A DNA stretch of 64,000 nucleotides from an uncultured Lachnospiraceae bacterium (GTDB lineage: Bacteria > Bacillota > Clostridia > Lachnospirales > Lachnospiraceae): assembly GCA_910577165.1 (NCBI GenBank), contig CAJTLX010000008.1:1-64000 (forward strand), written 5' to 3'. A program made the translations under genes and the position numbers. How positions within the stretch are numbered: the stretch's first letter is position 1; every line of letters begins with the position of its first letter. This document shows positions 43,941 through 51,906 of this stretch, piece after piece. The notes below the pieces were generated by a model. That model saw only the letters and a program-made list of their open reading frames with translations. It did not search any database and was not told where the DNA came from.

Positions 43941-44876
43941 ATGGAGTTGCCAATGTCATTTAATGAAGAGGAGTTGTGGGGGCGCACACTGCTTTTGTAT
44001 AACGCGGCACTGCTTGAGATTGGGACAAAGCTTGAGATACTTAACAATGAGTTTAAACAGGCGCATCAGTATAATCCGATCGAGCATATTACTTCGCGCA
44101 TCAAATCGTCGCAGAGTATTGCCAAGAAGATGCGGCACAATGGAAGGGAACTGACTGTGGAAAATATCGTGAAATACATAAACGATATTGCGGGGATTCG
44201 TATTATTTGTTCATTTACAAGTGATATTTATCGGATTGCTGACCTGATTGCCAAGCAGAGCGATATCACGGTGCTGAAGGTGAAAGATTATATTGTGAAT
44301 CCTAAGCCAAATGGATATACTTCATACCATATGATTGTGTCCGTGCCGATATTTCTCTCCAATGAAGTGATTGATACCAAGGTGGAGATTCAGATCCGGA
44401 CGATCGCAATGGATTTTTGGGCGAGTTTAGAGCATAAGATCTATTATAAGTTTGAGGGGCACGCACCGGATCATATTACGCGTGAATTGAAAGAATGTGC
44501 GGATCTGGTTTCCTTCCTCGATCGCAAAATGGTGGCGATCAACGAGGAAGTGCAGAATTATAGGGCACCGGAGCAGGAGGAAGGGCGCGAAGTTTATCTG
44601 ACAAACTTAATTAAAGAGCGGATGAAGGATGCCTACGGCACAGTGATCGATGAGAAGAGTGCGATTGAGGAGGTCAAGGAGAGTGAATATCCGCTTTCAT
44701 ATAAAGAAGAGTCCACACAAAAAATAAATGAAGAAACACATAGCATATCGGGGGAAGAGGAAAACTGGCGTCCGGTCGAAGAAGACGGAATGCTCAAAGT
44801 GATCACGGAGCAAGTCATCAAGGAAAAGGAGCGAACGCCAGGATTTTTAAGCAGATTTTCTTTTAGGAAAGCTTAA
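43941..44876 (+). CDS. Small alarmone synthetase (RelA/SpoT domain, RelQ/YjbM-like)
   Basis: The 311-residue protein has a synthetase domain (residues 45-200) with the landmarks RIKSSQSIAKKM, INDIAGIRIICSF, NPKPNGYTSYHM (G-loop region) and VEIQIRTIAMDFWASLEHK. It lacks the hydrolase, TGS and ACT domains of long RelA/SpoT enzymes, so it makes (p)ppGpp from GTP/GDP and ATP without a built-in off switch. The C-terminal 100 residues form a charged extension not seen in short RelQ proteins. Its last 14 bases overlap the end of the convergent S1-domain gene. Confidence 0.92.
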   Translation: MELPMSFNEEELWGRTLLLYNAALLEIGTKLEILNNEFKQAHQYNPIEHITSRIKSSQSIAKKMRHNGRELTVENIVKYINDIAGIRIICSFTSDIYRIADLIAKQSDITVLKVKDYIVNPKPNGYTSYHMIVSVPIFLSNEVIDTKVEIQIRTIAMDFWASLEHKIYYKFEGHAPDHITRELKECADLVSFLDRKMVAINEEVQNYRAPEQEEGREVYLTNLIKERMKDAYGTVIDEKSAIEEVKESEYPLSYKEESTQKINEETHSISGEEENWRPVEEDGMLKVITEQVIKEKERTPGFLSRFSFRKA

Positions 44877-45831
44877 TATTTTTTAACAGTTCTGCGAGGC
44901 CGGTGGTCGCTTCCCCGCCGGAGGAAAATTCCCTTGGACCCGTCGGCGTTTCCACCGCCTCGTCTTTTGCACTTAGATTCTTCATGCTCAGACTGATTTT
45001 ACCATCTTTCACATCGCGGACTCTCACCTTGACTTCATCGCCAACCTTGAGTACCTCGCCCGGTGTTTTGATGCGCTTATCGCTGATCTGGGAGATGTGT
45101 ACCAGACCGGACAGACCATCCCCAAGATCCACAAAAGCACCAAACGGCATAATCTTTTCAACTTTGCCGGAGAGGATACTTCCTATGGCAAGTTGTGACG
45201 CACGGTTATTTTTTTCCGCGACGGTCTGTGCGAGAAGGAGATCTTTGGCGGAGAGTACCAGCTTTTTCTTTTCTTTATCCACGGTGATTACCTGTACAAC
45301 AAGTTCTTTTCCAACGAAAGTGGAGAGATCCTCAACATAGGTAAGCGCGAGTTTGGACGCTGGAATAAATGCGCGGATGCCCTGCAGATAAGTGACAACG
45401 CCAGCATTTACCACCTGTGCAACTTTTACGGTTACCGGGGTATGCTCCTCCATCATCTTCTTTAAGGTATCCCATGCTAAGATATCGTCCGCCTGCCTGC
45501 GTGAGAGTAAGATATTGCCCTCGCGGTTTTCCTTTAAGACGATAGCGGAGATCTCCTCTCCGATCTGGATGTCCGCCTTAATGGAGAAGCGCGGATCGTT
45601 GCTTAATTCCTCCAGCTTGATAATCCCCTCAGTATAGCTGTTTAGATCAACCGTTACTTCCGTGTCAGAAATGCCGATCACAGTTCCCGTCACAATATCT
45701 CCGGGTTTAAGTTTGCGGAAGGAGTGGTCGATCTGTGACTCAAATTCTGCCATGGATGGAATCTTTTCCTCCTTTGTGGCAGTTTCCACCTGCGGTGCAT
45801 CAGTGGTCTGTTTTAATTCTTCATTTTCCAT
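44863..45831 (-). CDS. S1-domain RNA-binding protein (ribosomal S1-like)
   Basis: The 322-residue protein has an acidic N-terminus (about 35 residues) and three S1 OB-folds (about 40-110, 125-195 and 215-285); the third is the most canonical (GKVEKIMPFGAFVDLGDG, GLVHISQIS, VKVRVRDVKDGKISLSMK). It matches the short S1 homologues of Firmicutes, which bind mRNA and ribosomes but are not the full six-domain protein. GGAAGG lies before the ATG on the minus strand. The 3' end overlaps the alarmone synthetase by 14 bases, so the transcripts are antisense to one another there. Confidence 0.9.
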   Translation of the reverse strand: MENEELKQTTDAPQVETATKEEKIPSMAEFESQIDHSFRKLKPGDIVTGTVIGISDTEVTVDLNSYTEGIIKLEELSNDPRFSIKADIQIGEEISAIVLKENREGNILLSRRQADDILAWDTLKKMMEEHTPVTVKVAQVVNAGVVTYLQGIRAFIPASKLALTYVEDLSTFVGKELVVQVITVDKEKKKLVLSAKDLLLAQTVAEKNNRASQLAIGSILSGKVEKIMPFGAFVDLGDGLSGLVHISQISDKRIKTPGEVLKVGDEVKVRVRDVKDGKISLSMKNLSAKDEAVETPTGPREFSSGGEATTGLAELLKNIKLS

Positions 45832-45976
45832 ATGATTACTTCCTTTCCGGCGGGTTTCTTTATGTTCCCGCCATTTTAAAGCATAGTATAATCGATTTTT
45901 ATGCGTACTGCAAGCGGAAATTTTATGCGGGGGAGTCCTGGGAGGGAAAATAGCGGAAAAAAATTTGAAAAAGTCC

Positions 45977-46005
45977 TTGTGATGTAGGAAAAAAAAGGGT
46001 ATACT
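45977..46005 (+). promoter_or_regulatory. Promoter of asnA
   Basis: TTGTGA (45977-45982), 17-base spacer, TATACT (46000-46005), 40 bases before the ATG at 46045. Confidence 0.6.
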
Positions 46006-46044
46006 AAAAGATAATATGTGATGAGGGATACGAGGAGGATAAAT

Positions 46045-47052
46045 ATGGACTTAGTTTTACCAAAGGGGTATGACCCTAAGCTTAGTGTACGGCAGACGCA
46101 GGAGGCAATCAAGTATATCCGTGATACGTTTCAGAAGGAGTTCGGGAAGGAACTGAATCTTGAGCGTATCTCTGCGCCGCTCTTTGTAGAAAAAAATTCA
46201 GGGCTTAACGACGACTTAAACGGGGTGGAGCGAAAGGTTAGCTTTGACCTGGCCGGAGTTCCGGGCGAGGATGTGGAAGTTGTGCAGTCGCTTGCAAAAT
46301 GGAAGCGCATGGCATTAAAACGCTATGGGTTTTTGCCGGGCGAGGGACTTTATACCAATATGAATGCGATCCGGCGCGATGAGGAATTGGATAATCTTCA
46401 TTCCTGTTATGTGGATCAGTGGGATTGGGAGAAAGTGATTACAAGGAAGGAGCGCACAGTCGAAACCTTGCAGTCTGTGGTGCGTCAAATCTTTAAGGTA
46501 ATTAAACATATGGAACATGAAGTCTGGTATAAATATCCGCAGGCAGTAAAACATCTGCCGGATGATATTTATTTTATCAGTTCGGAGGAACTGCTTGAAA
46601 AATATCCGGATAAGACACCGAAGGAGCGCGAAAATGCGATAACAAGGGAGCATGGCTGCGTTTTTGTGATGAAGATCGGCGATAAACTTTCCGATGGACA
46701 GCCGCATGATGGACGCGCGCCGGACTACGATGACTGGGCGTTGAATGGGGATATTCTGTTTTGGTACGAACTGCTTGGCTGCGCACTTGAGATTTCAAGT
46801 ATGGGAATTCGCGTTGATGAGGCTTCACTTGCCTCGCAGTTAAAAAAAGCGGGCTGTGAGGAGCGCGAAAATCTGCCGTACCACCAGATGCTTCTTGCGG
46901 GGGAACTTCCCCTAACCATCGGCGGCGGGATCGGTCAGTCGCGCCTGTGTATGCTTTTGCTCGACCGCGCCCATGTCGGGGAGGTACAGGCAAGCATCTG
47001 GCCGGAACAGATGCGCCAGATCTGCAGGGAGCATGAGATTATTCTTCTGTAG
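46045..47052 (+). CDS. asnA: Aspartate-ammonia ligase (asparagine synthetase A)
   Basis: ATG 46045 lies six bases after AGGAGG. The 335-residue product matches AsnA along its whole length, a class II aminoacyl-tRNA synthetase-like fold: RISAPLFVEKNSGLNDDLNG, VVQSLAKWKR, YTNMNAIRRDE, HSCYVDQWDWEKVI and the ATP-binding motif 3 region (PLTIGGGIGQSRLCMLLL). It makes asparagine from aspartate, ammonia and ATP. The family length is about 330, so the gene is complete. Confidence 0.96.
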   Translation: MDLVLPKGYDPKLSVRQTQEAIKYIRDTFQKEFGKELNLERISAPLFVEKNSGLNDDLNGVERKVSFDLAGVPGEDVEVVQSLAKWKRMALKRYGFLPGEGLYTNMNAIRRDEELDNLHSCYVDQWDWEKVITRKERTVETLQSVVRQIFKVIKHMEHEVWYKYPQAVKHLPDDIYFISSEELLEKYPDKTPKERENAITREHGCVFVMKIGDKLSDGQPHDGRAPDYDDWALNGDILFWYELLGCALEISSMGIRVDEASLASQLKKAGCEERENLPYHQMLLAGELPLTIGGGIGQSRLCMLLLDRAHVGEVQASIWPEQMRQICREHEIILL

Positions 47053-47197
47053 TACAGTATAGATAAGATGGGGGATGGCAGAGCGGGGAGATTATATCAG
47101 ATGTGGGGGTGACTCTCCCTTAGCGGATTGCAGAGGCGTACATAAGAATAATGGCAAGAAGAAAATAAATGCATCGGCAGGAAAGGAGAAGATAAAA

Positions 47198-49717
47198 ATG
47201 GGGGAAAAGAAAAGTGAAGAGATAAAAGCAAATTGTTATTCTAATCGAGAATTATCCTGGCTAAAATTTAATGGTCGTGTCCTTGAGGAGGCGGCGGATG
47301 AATCCGTGCCTTTAGCGGAGCGGCTGACCTTCGCGTCGATTTTTCAGAGCAATCTGGATGAATTTTTTATGGTGCGCGTCGGCTCACTGCATGACCAGAT
47401 GTTATATTCGCCAGATTTATGTGAGAACAAGACAAAACTTACACCGCAACAGCAAATTACAGCAATTTTGGAGGAGAGCAGGGAACTTTGCAGGGAAAAA
47501 GACAGGATCTACTTTGAGCTGATGGATCAGATACAACAAAAGGGCGGCGTGGAGCTGATCAATTTCGCAAAGCTTTCCGAGGAGGATGCTGCGTATCTGG
47601 AAGTTTATTTTAATACGGAGATCCGCCCGTTAATCTCGCCGCAAGTCGTGGGGAAACGCCAGCCATTTCCCTTTTTAAAGAATAAGGAAATCTATGCGGT
47701 CGTGGCACTCGAAGCAAAAAACAGCGACAAAATCGGGATTGTGCCGTGCAATAATGGGTTGTTTGAACGTTTGATTCAGCTAAAGACTGATCCGAACCGC
47801 TTTATGCTTGTGGAGGAGTTAATTTTGCATTTCGCGCCGGAGATTTTTGATCATTACAAGATCAAGTCCAAATCGCTGCTGCGCGTAGTGCGCAATGCCG
47901 ATCTGGAGATCGAGGAGGAGAGCGTATTTGAAGAGCTTCCCGCAGAGCAGGGGATCGATTACCGCGAGGCGATGGTGGAACTTTTAAAACGCCGCAAAAA
48001 ACTCTGTGCGGTGCGGGCGGAATTAAGCCGCACACTCGATGCAGAGATCGTAGAGAAATTATGTGAGCATCTTGATCTGACAAAAGAACAGATTTTTTAT
48101 ATTGAATCGCCGCTCGATCTCTCCTTTGTCTTCCAGCTTCAGGATTCCTTAAAGGGAAAGCCGGAATTCTTTTATGAGAAGCGCGTGCCGCAAAGAAGCG
48201 CGATGGTTCGGGAGGATCTGCCGATGATGGAGCAGATTGCAAAGAGGGATATTCTTTTGTCCTATCCTTATGAGAGTATTCAGCCGTTTTTGCGGCTGCT
48301 CGACGAGGCGGCATCCGACCCGGAGGTGGTCTCGATGAAGATGACGCTCTATCGGGTGGCAAAATACAGCAAGGTGATTGACGCGCTGATCAAGGCGGCG
48401 GAAAACGGCAAGGAAGTTGTGGTCTTAGTTGAGCTGCGCGCGCGTTTCGACGAGGAAAATAATATCGGCTGGTCAAGGCGATTGGAGGAGGCGGGATGCC
48501 GCATTATCTACGGGTTGGACGGGTATAAAGTGCATTCAAAACTCTGCCTTATCACGCGCAAGACAAAGAAGAAAATACAGTATATCACCCAGATTGGAAC
48601 GGGAAATTATAATGAGAAGACCGCGATGCTCTACACGGATTATTCTTTGATGACCGCATCGATGGAGGTTGGGTTAGAGGCGTTGATGGTGTTTAACGCG
48701 CTCTCAATGGGGCAGTTTTGTGAGCCGGTGACAAAGCATTTGTTAGTTGCGCCGAACGGGCTGCGACCGGGAATTTTAGAGTGTATGGACGAGGAGATCG
48801 CGATCGCCAAAAAAGGCGGGCGCGGCTATATCGGGGTAAAATTAAATTCGCTGACGGATAAGGTGCTGATTGAAAAGCTGATTGAGGCATCCCAGGCGGG
48901 GGTGAAGGTTGAGCTGGTCATTCGCGGTATCTGCTGTCTGAATCCGGGGATTAAGGGTTTTACAGATAATATTACTGTGGTCAGCATTGTGGGAAGATTT
49001 TTGGAACACGCGAGAATTTATATTTTTGGAACGGGGGCACGCAGAATTCTCTATATTTCCTCCGCGGATTTTATGACGCGCAATACTGTGCGTCGGGTCG
49101 AGGTAGCTGTGCGTGTGGAATCGGATCCGCTTGCCAACCGGATTGCCCAGATGTTTAAGACAATGCTCTCCGATAATGTCAAGGGCAGACTGATGAAATC
49201 TGACGGTACTTATGTGCATAGAAAAGTGTGCAAAAAAGAGATCAATTCTCAGGAAGTATTTTATCAGAAGGCCTATGAGCAGGCGGAGAAGGCATTGAAG
49301 GAAAAAGAGGCGAGGGAAGCAAAAGAGGCGAGAAAGGCGGAGGAAGAGAAAAAGAAGGAACTGGAAAAATATGAAAAAGAAGAGAAGCATAGGGGAACGA
49401 AAAAGAAAGAGATAAAGAAGGAAGAGAAAAATACCGAAAAAGAGGAGAGTGTGGTAACAGAGGAAATTGCGCAGGAGAAGGTGGAGAGGGAGAGTGAAAA
49501 GCCTGTGGAAAAAACCTCCCTAAAGACAGTTAAGCGTAAAAAGTCCGAGGAAAAAGTCTCTCCAAAGACAGTTAATGCGGTTAAGCGCGAAAAAACAGAA
49601 AAGAAAGAAAAAAATCCAGAAACTGCGGTGCCAAGGCGCAGGGCTTCCACACCTCGCAAAACCTCAAAGAAAGCCGGGGCGGAAAATTTAGAAAAATCCG
49701 GCGGGGAAAACAAATAA
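47198..49717 (+). CDS. ppk1: Polyphosphate kinase 1 with Lys/Glu-rich C-terminal tail
   Basis: ATG 47198 (MGEKKSEEIKANCYSNREL) has AAGGAG nine bases upstream and fits the family N-terminus; a longer frame from 47075 lacks this. The 839-residue enzyme has the PPK1 core to about residue 690, with the phosphorylated H446 (YKVHSKLCLIT) and second active-site H604 (LEHARIYIF). It polymerises ATP gamma-phosphate into polyphosphate at the membrane. Residues about 695-839 are an unusual low-complexity extension rich in Lys, Glu and Arg (for example KEAREAKEARKAEEEKKKE). Typical bacterial PPK1 ends near 700, so the tail is an addition. Confidence 0.93.
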   Translation: MGEKKSEEIKANCYSNRELSWLKFNGRVLEEAADESVPLAERLTFASIFQSNLDEFFMVRVGSLHDQMLYSPDLCENKTKLTPQQQITAILEESRELCREKDRIYFELMDQIQQKGGVELINFAKLSEEDAAYLEVYFNTEIRPLISPQVVGKRQPFPFLKNKEIYAVVALEAKNSDKIGIVPCNNGLFERLIQLKTDPNRFMLVEELILHFAPEIFDHYKIKSKSLLRVVRNADLEIEEESVFEELPAEQGIDYREAMVELLKRRKKLCAVRAELSRTLDAEIVEKLCEHLDLTKEQIFYIESPLDLSFVFQLQDSLKGKPEFFYEKRVPQRSAMVREDLPMMEQIAKRDILLSYPYESIQPFLRLLDEAASDPEVVSMKMTLYRVAKYSKVIDALIKAAENGKEVVVLVELRARFDEENNIGWSRRLEEAGCRIIYGLDGYKVHSKLCLITRKTKKKIQYITQIGTGNYNEKTAMLYTDYSLMTASMEVGLEALMVFNALSMGQFCEPVTKHLLVAPNGLRPGILECMDEEIAIAKKGGRGYIGVKLNSLTDKVLIEKLIEASQAGVKVELVIRGICCLNPGIKGFTDNITVVSIVGRFLEHARIYIFGTGARRILYISSADFMTRNTVRRVEVAVRVESDPLANRIAQMFKTMLSDNVKGRLMKSDGTYVHRKVCKKEINSQEVFYQKAYEQAEKALKEKEAREAKEARKAEEEKKKELEKYEKEEKHRGTKKKEIKKEEKNTEKEESVVTEEIAQEKVERESEKPVEKTSLKTVKRKKSEEKVSPKTVNAVKREKTEKKEKNPETAVPRRRASTPRKTSKKAGAENLEKSGGENK

Positions 49718-49742
49718 AAAATAAGGCGGATACGCTTATTTT
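49718..49742 (+). terminator. Weak terminator-like hairpin after ppk1
   Basis: AAAATAAG (49718-49725) with CTTATTTT (49735-49742), extended by GCG/CG-type pairs; the arm ends in TTTT. Confidence 0.4.
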
Positions 49743-49880
49743 CAGGCAGGTTTCCGTGCGGAGCGTCACGGGATGGTCTGTGCGCAAAAAAAACTGATTA
49801 TTTATCGGGCAATAAACTTTGCGCAGCGGGAAATTGGAGTTTCCCTACAATAATGAAAACGCTCCGGAATGGAGGATAAA

Positions 49881-50954
49881 ATGAGAAAAATTGGTATGTT
49901 GACAAGCGGCGGTGACTGCCAGGCACTCAATGCGACAATGCGCGGCGTGGCGAAGGGATTGTTTAGCAGCGGTGAAAAAATTGAGATCTTCGGTTTTATT
50001 GAGGGGTATCGCGGGCTGATGCAGGGCAATTACCGGAAAATGTCGGAGAAGGATTTCTCCGGTATCTTAACGCGCGGCGGCACTATTCTTGGTACATCGC
50101 GCCAGCCGTTCAAACAGATGCGTGTGGTGGAAGATGGTTTTGACAAGGTGAAAGCCATGAAGGAAACCTACCGGAAGCTGGATCTTGACTGCCTGGTGGT
50201 GCTTGGCGGCAACGGTTCACAAAAGAGTGCGAATATGCTTTACGAGGAAGGGCTGAATGTGATCGGTCTGCCAAAGACAATCGACAATGATATTTGGGGA
50301 ACGGATGTGACTTTTGGTTTCCAGAGTGCGGTGGAGATCGCGACAGAGGCCATCGACAATATTCATACGACGGCGGAGTCCCACGGACGCGTGTTTATCC
50401 TGGAGCTGATGGGGCATAAAGTTGGCTGGGTAACGCTGCACGCGGGGATTGCGGGCGGTGCGGATGTTATTTTGATCCCGGAGATCCCTTACGATATCAA
50501 GGTGATCTGCAAGGCACTGCGCGACCGTGAGAAAGCGGGCAAGAGCTTCTCGATCATCGCGGTAGCGGAGGGTGCGATCTCAAAGGAGACAGCGGCACTC
50601 TCAAAGAAGGAGCGCAAGGAGAAGATTGCAAGTTCCAAATATCCGTCAGCTGCCTATGAGATTGCGGCAAAAATTACAGAAAAGACAGGGCAGGAAGTGC
50701 GTGTTACCGTGCCGGGACATACGCAGCGCGGCGGCAGCCCATGCCCGTATGACCGTGTTCTTTCCAGCCGCTTAGGTGCGATGGGCGCGAAGCTTATCTT
50801 AAATGAGGATTACGGCAAGCTGGTGGTAATGCGCAATGATGATGTTACCGCAATTCCGCTTGCAGAAAGCGCGGGAAAATTGAAATACGTGGATCCGAAG
50901 GACGATATTATTGACAGTGCAAGAATGTTGGGGATTTCGTTTGGGGATAAATAG
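49881..50954 (+). CDS. pfkA: 6-phosphofructokinase
   Basis: ATG 49881 has GGAGG five bases upstream; the ATG at 49869 overlaps that site. The 357-residue protein has MLTSGGDCQALNA, GGTILGTSRQP, VVLGGNGSQKSA, PKTIDNDIWGTDVTFGF and the R-x-x-x-LGHxQRGG equivalent GHTQRGGSPCPYDR. At the phosphoryl-donor site it has Gly (GGNGS) with Lys in PKTIDND, a combination found in ATP-dependent members of one clade, whereas PPi-dependent enzymes have GGDD with PKTIDND. The N in GGNGS replaces the usual D. ATP use is likely but not proven. It is the committing step of glycolysis. Confidence 0.9.
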   Translation: MRKIGMLTSGGDCQALNATMRGVAKGLFSSGEKIEIFGFIEGYRGLMQGNYRKMSEKDFSGILTRGGTILGTSRQPFKQMRVVEDGFDKVKAMKETYRKLDLDCLVVLGGNGSQKSANMLYEEGLNVIGLPKTIDNDIWGTDVTFGFQSAVEIATEAIDNIHTTAESHGRVFILELMGHKVGWVTLHAGIAGGADVILIPEIPYDIKVICKALRDREKAGKSFSIIAVAEGAISKETAALSKKERKEKIASSKYPSAAYEIAAKITEKTGQEVRVTVPGHTQRGGSPCPYDRVLSSRLGAMGAKLILNEDYGKLVVMRNDDVTAIPLAESAGKLKYVDPKDDIIDSARMLGISFGDK

Positions 50955-50987
50955 GCAAATAGTTTAGAGGGTTAATTAATCTAATAA

Positions 50988-51035
50988 GCAGACTGCCCGC
51001 TAGTTTTTTGCGGCGGGCAGTCTGCTAGTTTTCTC
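50988..51035. terminator. Bidirectional terminator between pfkA and the minus-strand hypothetical gene
   Basis: GCAGACTGCCCGC (50988-51000) and GCGGGCAGTCTGC (51013-51025) are perfectly complementary; TAGTTTTC follows on the plus strand. The stop codon of the minus-strand gene lies inside the hairpin. Confidence 0.8.
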
Positions 51036-51758
51036 ATATACATATAAATTTTTTTGCTTCCCCACCCGGTTTACCGCGCCGACAAAATATAATATATTCA
51101 GTGATACATTGGCGAGGGGCTGATTGATCTGCGCCGCCGTTTTAAAATCTTTCGATGTAAACTGCTCTGGAAGATTATCCGGGATAAGATGTGAGTAATC
51201 TTGGATATTATTTAATGTAATTTCCCCATATAAAGCGAGGGGAATCGAGTCAATTTTACTTGCCCCCTTATGTTTGTCCTTACTCCAGCCGTCAAGGAAG
51301 CGGTATTCTTCCACATCAAGCAGAGTAATATGAATATGTAGATTCTTGTCGGTCAGATAGGGTTTAATCCGGTAAAGTTCTGGAAAAACGGCATAGGGAC
51401 TGCCGTGTTTTGGGGATTTGCGCGGTGCAGTTATCTCTCCGGTCAGCGGATCAATGTAGCGCAGGTATTTTGTATGCGCGACGGGATAGACAATATTTAC
51501 GTCGCACAGCGGCAAAAATGCATTCAGTTTACGGCGCAGGGTATTGAAATTGCGGGTCTGGATCTCAAAAATTTCCCTTCCCGTATAGGCATCTGCCACA
51601 AATCCTGCAAGCTTTTTCTCGTGGTGTGTAATATCCGGCGCGTAATAATTTTTTAGAACAGCGTGGATGGTTTTCTCCGCGAGCGTGCCAATTCCAGCGC
51701 GTTCTATATTTTCGTGAAGAATGCGGCGGCGGGCCTCTTCAAAACATAGATTTTCCAT
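51000..51758 (-). CDS. Conserved Firmicute protein of unknown function, nuclease-like pattern
   Basis: The 252-residue protein is of a type widespread in Clostridia without a named role. It opens with a helical part, then KTIHAVLKNYYAPD and the segment EIFEIQTRNFNTLRRKL. The E-I-Q-T-R motif after a beta strand, preceded by VADAY, is reminiscent of a PD-(D/E)XK nuclease core. Further conserved blocks are APRKSPKHGSPYAVFPELYR and LDVEEYRFLDGWSKD; the last 70 residues look like a winged helix (FTSKDFKTAAQI). It could be a DNA-acting nuclease or regulator, but no activity is claimed. Confidence 0.7.
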   Translation of the reverse strand: MENLCFEEARRRILHENIERAGIGTLAEKTIHAVLKNYYAPDITHHEKKLAGFVADAYTGREIFEIQTRNFNTLRRKLNAFLPLCDVNIVYPVAHTKYLRYIDPLTGEITAPRKSPKHGSPYAVFPELYRIKPYLTDKNLHIHITLLDVEEYRFLDGWSKDKHKGASKIDSIPLALYGEITLNNIQDYSHLIPDNLPEQFTSKDFKTAAQINQPLANVSLNILYFVGAVNRVGKQKNLYVYEKTSRLPAAKN

Positions 51759-51906
51759 AGTAAATCTCCGTAGATAGTAAAATAATAAAATATGGTATAA
51801 TTATAATACCATTTTAAAGGATTGTAAAGGTAAAGCAGGAAAAGAGAGAAAAATTACTTCAGCGATAAATAAAACGATATTGATCATGCAGAGGAGATAA
51901 ATTTGA

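Noticed and set aside
49273..49713. A Ser/Phe-rich minus-strand frame opposite the PPK1 tail
   Set aside because: It is the complement of the Lys/Glu-rich coding; Phe/Ser runs are expected from antisense of such codons.
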